A DNA stretch of 33,621 nucleotides from DATKDU01 sp035512595 (GTDB lineage Bacteria; Planctomycetota; Planctomycetia; Pirellulales; Pirellulaceae), in assembly GCA_035512595.1 (NCBI GenBank), contig DATKDU010000521.1:1-33621 (forward strand), written 5' to 3'. A program made the position numbers and the translations under genes. The notes below the pieces were generated by a model that was not told where the DNA came from, did not search any database, and saw only the letters and a program-made list of their open reading frames with translations. Each line of letters starts with the position of its first letter. Position 1 is the first letter of the stretch. Shown here piece by piece: positions 31,586-33,621 of the stretch.

Positions 31586-32361
31586 GTCGAGTCGTCTTGA
31601 TGGGGTGGCTCGTAGTCGCCTCGGGCGCTATTGCGGACGACGCCAAGGTGACCGTAATTGCGGCGCGAGACGCCGAGCCGCCGAAGGAAGTCCGCCTGGA
31701 GACGAATATCGCCCAGGAAGAACATTATCGGCTCGGACGGTTGTTGTTCAGGATGTCGCACGTCGAGCGCGAGTTGCACGCTTCGAATTATCCGCTCGAG
31801 GCCTCCTTTTCGATCAACCATGACATTCCGTGGAATACGCAATTCTCGTGGAAAAGTGGTCGTAGCGAGTGTTTTATCGGCATCCGCTTCGAGCAGGGGA
31901 ACATATTTCCGCTTTCGGGCGCCGTGTATAGGGTCGAGAAACTCGCACAACATGACAGTCAAGCGGGGGAACGCGGAGAGGGGGTCGCGATTTTGAAGCG
32001 GCTGGACGATCAATGGACCAAGTCCATTTGTCCGAATTCCGATTCGCTTGTCGTCGTCCTGAAGCAGGGCACGGCGAGTCTACATCATGTGGGAGTCGAT
32101 GTGACAGACATGACGACGAACGAAACTGACGCGGATCAACCGGCAATCGCCACGGTGAGGTTCTCCATCGGCAAACCCCCGCAACTCGCGCCAACAGCGA
32201 GAGTTCGCGCCGGAGATATACTCGTCCTACCGACTTGGAAAGGCCAACCCAAGGTCTACAAGCACAAAGTCCGTCGCGTCGTGCCGCCGGACAAGGCCAA
32301 GGGGGTCATCGGCTGGATCGAACTCGACCCCGAGCCGATTATCGACGACCCCAAGCCGTAA
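31582..32361 (+). CDS. Secreted partner protein 1 of the calpain-domain protein
   Basis: A 259-aa protein of no known family, with a short Sec signal peptide (MSRVVLMGWLVVASGAIA, cleavage likely before DD). The ATG overlaps the calpain stop (ATGA) and GGAGG (31571-31575) lies inside the calpain coding sequence, so translation is coupled. Conserved blocks shared with the gene at 32598: RDAEPPKEVRLETNIAQEEH, YRLGRLLFRMSHVERE, AVYRVEKLAQH, VLPTWKGQPKVY, RRVVPPDKAKGVIGWIELDP. There are no catalytic motifs. One protein per calpain tail, exported alongside it, suggests an inhibitor, chaperone or dedicated substrate. That role is inference; the pairing is seen. Confidence 0.78.
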   Translation: MSRVVLMGWLVVASGAIADDAKVTVIAARDAEPPKEVRLETNIAQEEHYRLGRLLFRMSHVERELHASNYPLEASFSINHDIPWNTQFSWKSGRSECFIGIRFEQGNIFPLSGAVYRVEKLAQHDSQAGERGEGVAILKRLDDQWTKSICPNSDSLVVVLKQGTASLHHVGVDVTDMTTNETDADQPAIATVRFSIGKPPQLAPTARVRAGDILVLPTWKGQPKVYKHKVRRVVPPDKAKGVIGWIELDPEPIIDDPKP

Positions 32362-32382
32362 CCGCTCCCGCCCCCGCCATCC

Positions 32383-32595
32383 GTGGACAAGCTGGCAGTC
32401 GCCACGAAGAATTCGCTCCCTAGCGGTGCCTCACTTTACGCCAACCACTGCTATGTCGTGATCGCAATCTTTGACGACGGCGGGACCCCCAAGGCGCCCC
32501 TCTACAATCCGCACGGCAAGGTCGACGACATTCTCATTTCCAAGCTGCACCAATCCGTCCGTGGCGGCAGTTATCAAGCCGTGGGAGGCCCATAA
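32383..32595 (+). pseudogene. Duplicated remnant of the calpain domain C-terminus
   Basis: About 70 codons homologous to the last ~75 residues of the calpain-domain protein: LAVATKNSLPSGASLYANHC against LVVATKNSLPSGAGLYENHS, VVIAIFDDGG against VVIEIFDDGG, and LYNPHG identical. It keeps the catalytic His and Asn but lacks the Cys-bearing half and all upstream domains. A GTG at 32383 could start it, but no ribosome binding site is seen. It ends with GGAGG (32584-32588), which serves the next gene, exactly as in the intact copy. Alternatively it is an orphan tail kept as a recombination donor. Confidence 0.82.
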
Positions 32596-32597
32596 CA

Positions 32598-33602
32598 ATG
32601 AATACCACTTCGCTTATTCCCATCCTGATTGCATTCACGTTCGTCGGAGCAAATGGCGCCGAAACGACGATTGCCAGCCGCGACGAAGACCCGCCGCCCG
32701 AAATCACCCTGCACACGACGCTCAAGCAAGAGGATTACTACCGGGTGGGCCGTATGTTGTTTCAGATGTCGTACGTCGAGCGTGAACATGACGACCCGGC
32801 GAGACCGCTCACAGCCTCGCTTGCTGTTACTTACGACGTGCCGCAGAATGCAAGGACGAATCCTTGGAAGTCGGCGATCAAGGATTATTATATGGATGTA
32901 CGCTTCCGGGAGGGTGACGTGTTGCCATTATCCTCGGCATTGTACCGGGTGGAAAAGCTCGCCAATCACGCTGGCCAGGCAGGCGCGCGTCGTGAAGGGT
33001 TCGCGGTCCTCAAGCGCGTTGAAGAAGAATGGGCGCGCGATCTAGCGCCAGCGCCTGACTCATATATTCTCGTGCTCAACCGCGGGAGCGGGCTGCTGCA
33101 TAACGCTGGGCTTAACGTAACGAATATCGAATTACTACGGCCGAATGAGTCATCCTCGGCGCGGGCCACCATACGCTTAGCCATTGGCGCGCCCCCCCAA
33201 CTCTCGGCCACCTTCACCGCTGAGAGATCACTTGTCCTGCCGACCTGGGAACAGCAGCCGAAGGTCTATTTACATCGGATCCGTCGCGTAGTGCCACTCA
33301 GCAAGGCGATCGGAGTGCCGGGGTGGATCGAGCTCGATCCGGAGCCGATCGCCGTTCGAACTGAACCCGAACCGATCATCTACTCACACGCCGATGCGGA
33401 GCCTCCACGCGAGCTCAAGATCGAGACGACGCTCGGTAAGGCAGACTACTGCCGCCTGGGTCGGCTGCTTTTCCGCATGTACCGTAACCGTTCACACCCT
33501 GGCGTAAAAAATTGGTCTTCGCGCAGCGAGGAAAATCGGCGACACCTTGGGCATGTCGTCGCCGCCGATCACGCCGGAGCAGTTGGCCGCCTTGCCGCCT
33601 GA
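32598..33602 (+). CDS. Secreted partner protein 2, truncated by an insertion
   Basis: Paralogue of the gene at 31582, preceded by the calpain-tail remnant. Signal peptide MNTTSLIPILIAFTFVGANG. The first ~255 residues match partner 1 from end to end (DEDPPPEITLHTTLKQEDYY, RVGRMLFQMSYVERE, YRVEKLANH, VLPTWEQQPKVY, GWIELDPEPI). A second copy of the domain then begins (DAEPPRELKIETTLGKADYC, RLGRLLFRM) but breaks off at about 33483, where sequence resembling the end of an insertion element starts. The last ~40 residues to the stop at 33600-33602 are therefore read from the element. Originally this was probably a two-domain protein. Whether the first domain still folds and is secreted cannot be told. 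Confidence 0.78.
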   Translation: MNTTSLIPILIAFTFVGANGAETTIASRDEDPPPEITLHTTLKQEDYYRVGRMLFQMSYVEREHDDPARPLTASLAVTYDVPQNARTNPWKSAIKDYYMDVRFREGDVLPLSSALYRVEKLANHAGQAGARREGFAVLKRVEEEWARDLAPAPDSYILVLNRGSGLLHNAGLNVTNIELLRPNESSSARATIRLAIGAPPQLSATFTAERSLVLPTWEQQPKVYLHRIRRVVPLSKAIGVPGWIELDPEPIAVRTEPEPIIYSHADAEPPRELKIETTLGKADYCRLGRLLFRMYRNRSHPGVKNWSSRSEENRRHLGHVVAADHAGAVGRLAA

Positions 33603-33621
33603 GTTGCGGGCGGTGGTCCAG
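33484..33621 (+). mobile_element. Probable left end of an IS66-family element (runs off the window)
   Basis: The partner-protein homology stops within RLLFRM and is replaced by GTAACCGTTCACACCC, similar to IS66-type termini that begin GTAA. A short AT-rich leader (33504-33513) and a new start codon at 33553 follow. The right end and target duplication lie outside the window. Confidence 0.5.
33553..33621 (+). CDS. N-terminus of an IS66-type transposase (3' end outside window)
   Basis: Twenty-three codons from the ATG at 33553, in a different frame from the truncated partner gene: SSPPITPEQLAALPPELRAV and onward. The LxALPPELRAVV start resembles the N-terminal region of IS66 TnpC proteins, where a leucine-zipper-like helix follows. 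It is too short to be sure; an unrelated gene starting with a similar helix is possible. Confidence 0.5.
   Translation, partial: MSSPPITPEQLAALPPELRAVVQ

Noticed and set aside
1..33621. tRNA or rRNA genes
   Set aside because: A visual search for T-loop sequences (GTTCRANYC) found only matches inside coding sequence without acceptor stems.

Overview
The window reads as a chromosomal segment of a GC-rich planctomycete, probably Pirellulales-like. The evidence is two Tat-exported DUF1501 proteins, a DUF6655-type lipoprotein, a LEPR-XLL/Calx-beta surface protein, loosely packed housekeeping genes on both strands, and many small dispersed repeats. No rRNA, tRNA or CRISPR array was recognised.

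Layout. 1-1.7 kb: the end of a Gfo/Idh/MocA oxidoreductase, then a Y1 (REP-associated type) transposase bracketed by two inverted copies of one palindrome. 1.7-5.7 kb: a TPR-AAA+ ATPase followed by two paralogous TPR membrane proteins. 5.7-11.1 kb: pterin dehydratase, DUF4349 lipoprotein, HD-domain protein, ligA and pyrF. 11.1-17.6 kb: an HTH/HhH-like protein, DUF6655 lipoprotein, DUF1501 protein, a prenyltransferase/squalene-oxidase-repeat protein and a membrane protein whose N-terminus comes from a repeat. 17.6-19.9 kb: accD, a phosphoglycerate-mutase-like protein lacking its catalytic residues, and rpe. 20.4-24.6 kb: a small membrane protein, a second DUF1501 protein, a DUF4272 protein, deoC and a sugar-phosphate isomerase-like TIM barrel. 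24.7-27.9 kb: pyrB, a small unknown gene, a dihydroorotase homologue with lost metal ligands, and a 183-aa unknown, all on the minus strand. 28.5 kb to the end: a 1002-aa Calx-beta/cadherin protein with a C-terminal calpain-like cysteine protease, a 4-bp-overlapping secreted partner, a degraded copy of the calpain tail, a second partner gene, and what looks like the left end of an IS66-type element cutting off that gene.

Three things stand out. First, the calpain locus: protease tail plus secreted partner is duplicated as a unit, an arrangement reminiscent of effector/immunity cassettes, and the protease gene carries a run of 11 G near its 5' end that could make it phase variable. Second, two conserved genes look like dead enzymes: the pyrB-linked dihydroorotase (probably a structural PyrC') and the phosphatase next to rpe. 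Third, at least ten repeats of several classes (heptanucleotide tandem arrays, REP-like palindromes, long inverted repeats) sit exactly at gene ends. Five overlap a stop codon, one encodes the start of a protein, and one lies in frame just after a signal peptide.

All assignments are from reading the sequence; no database search or structure prediction was run.
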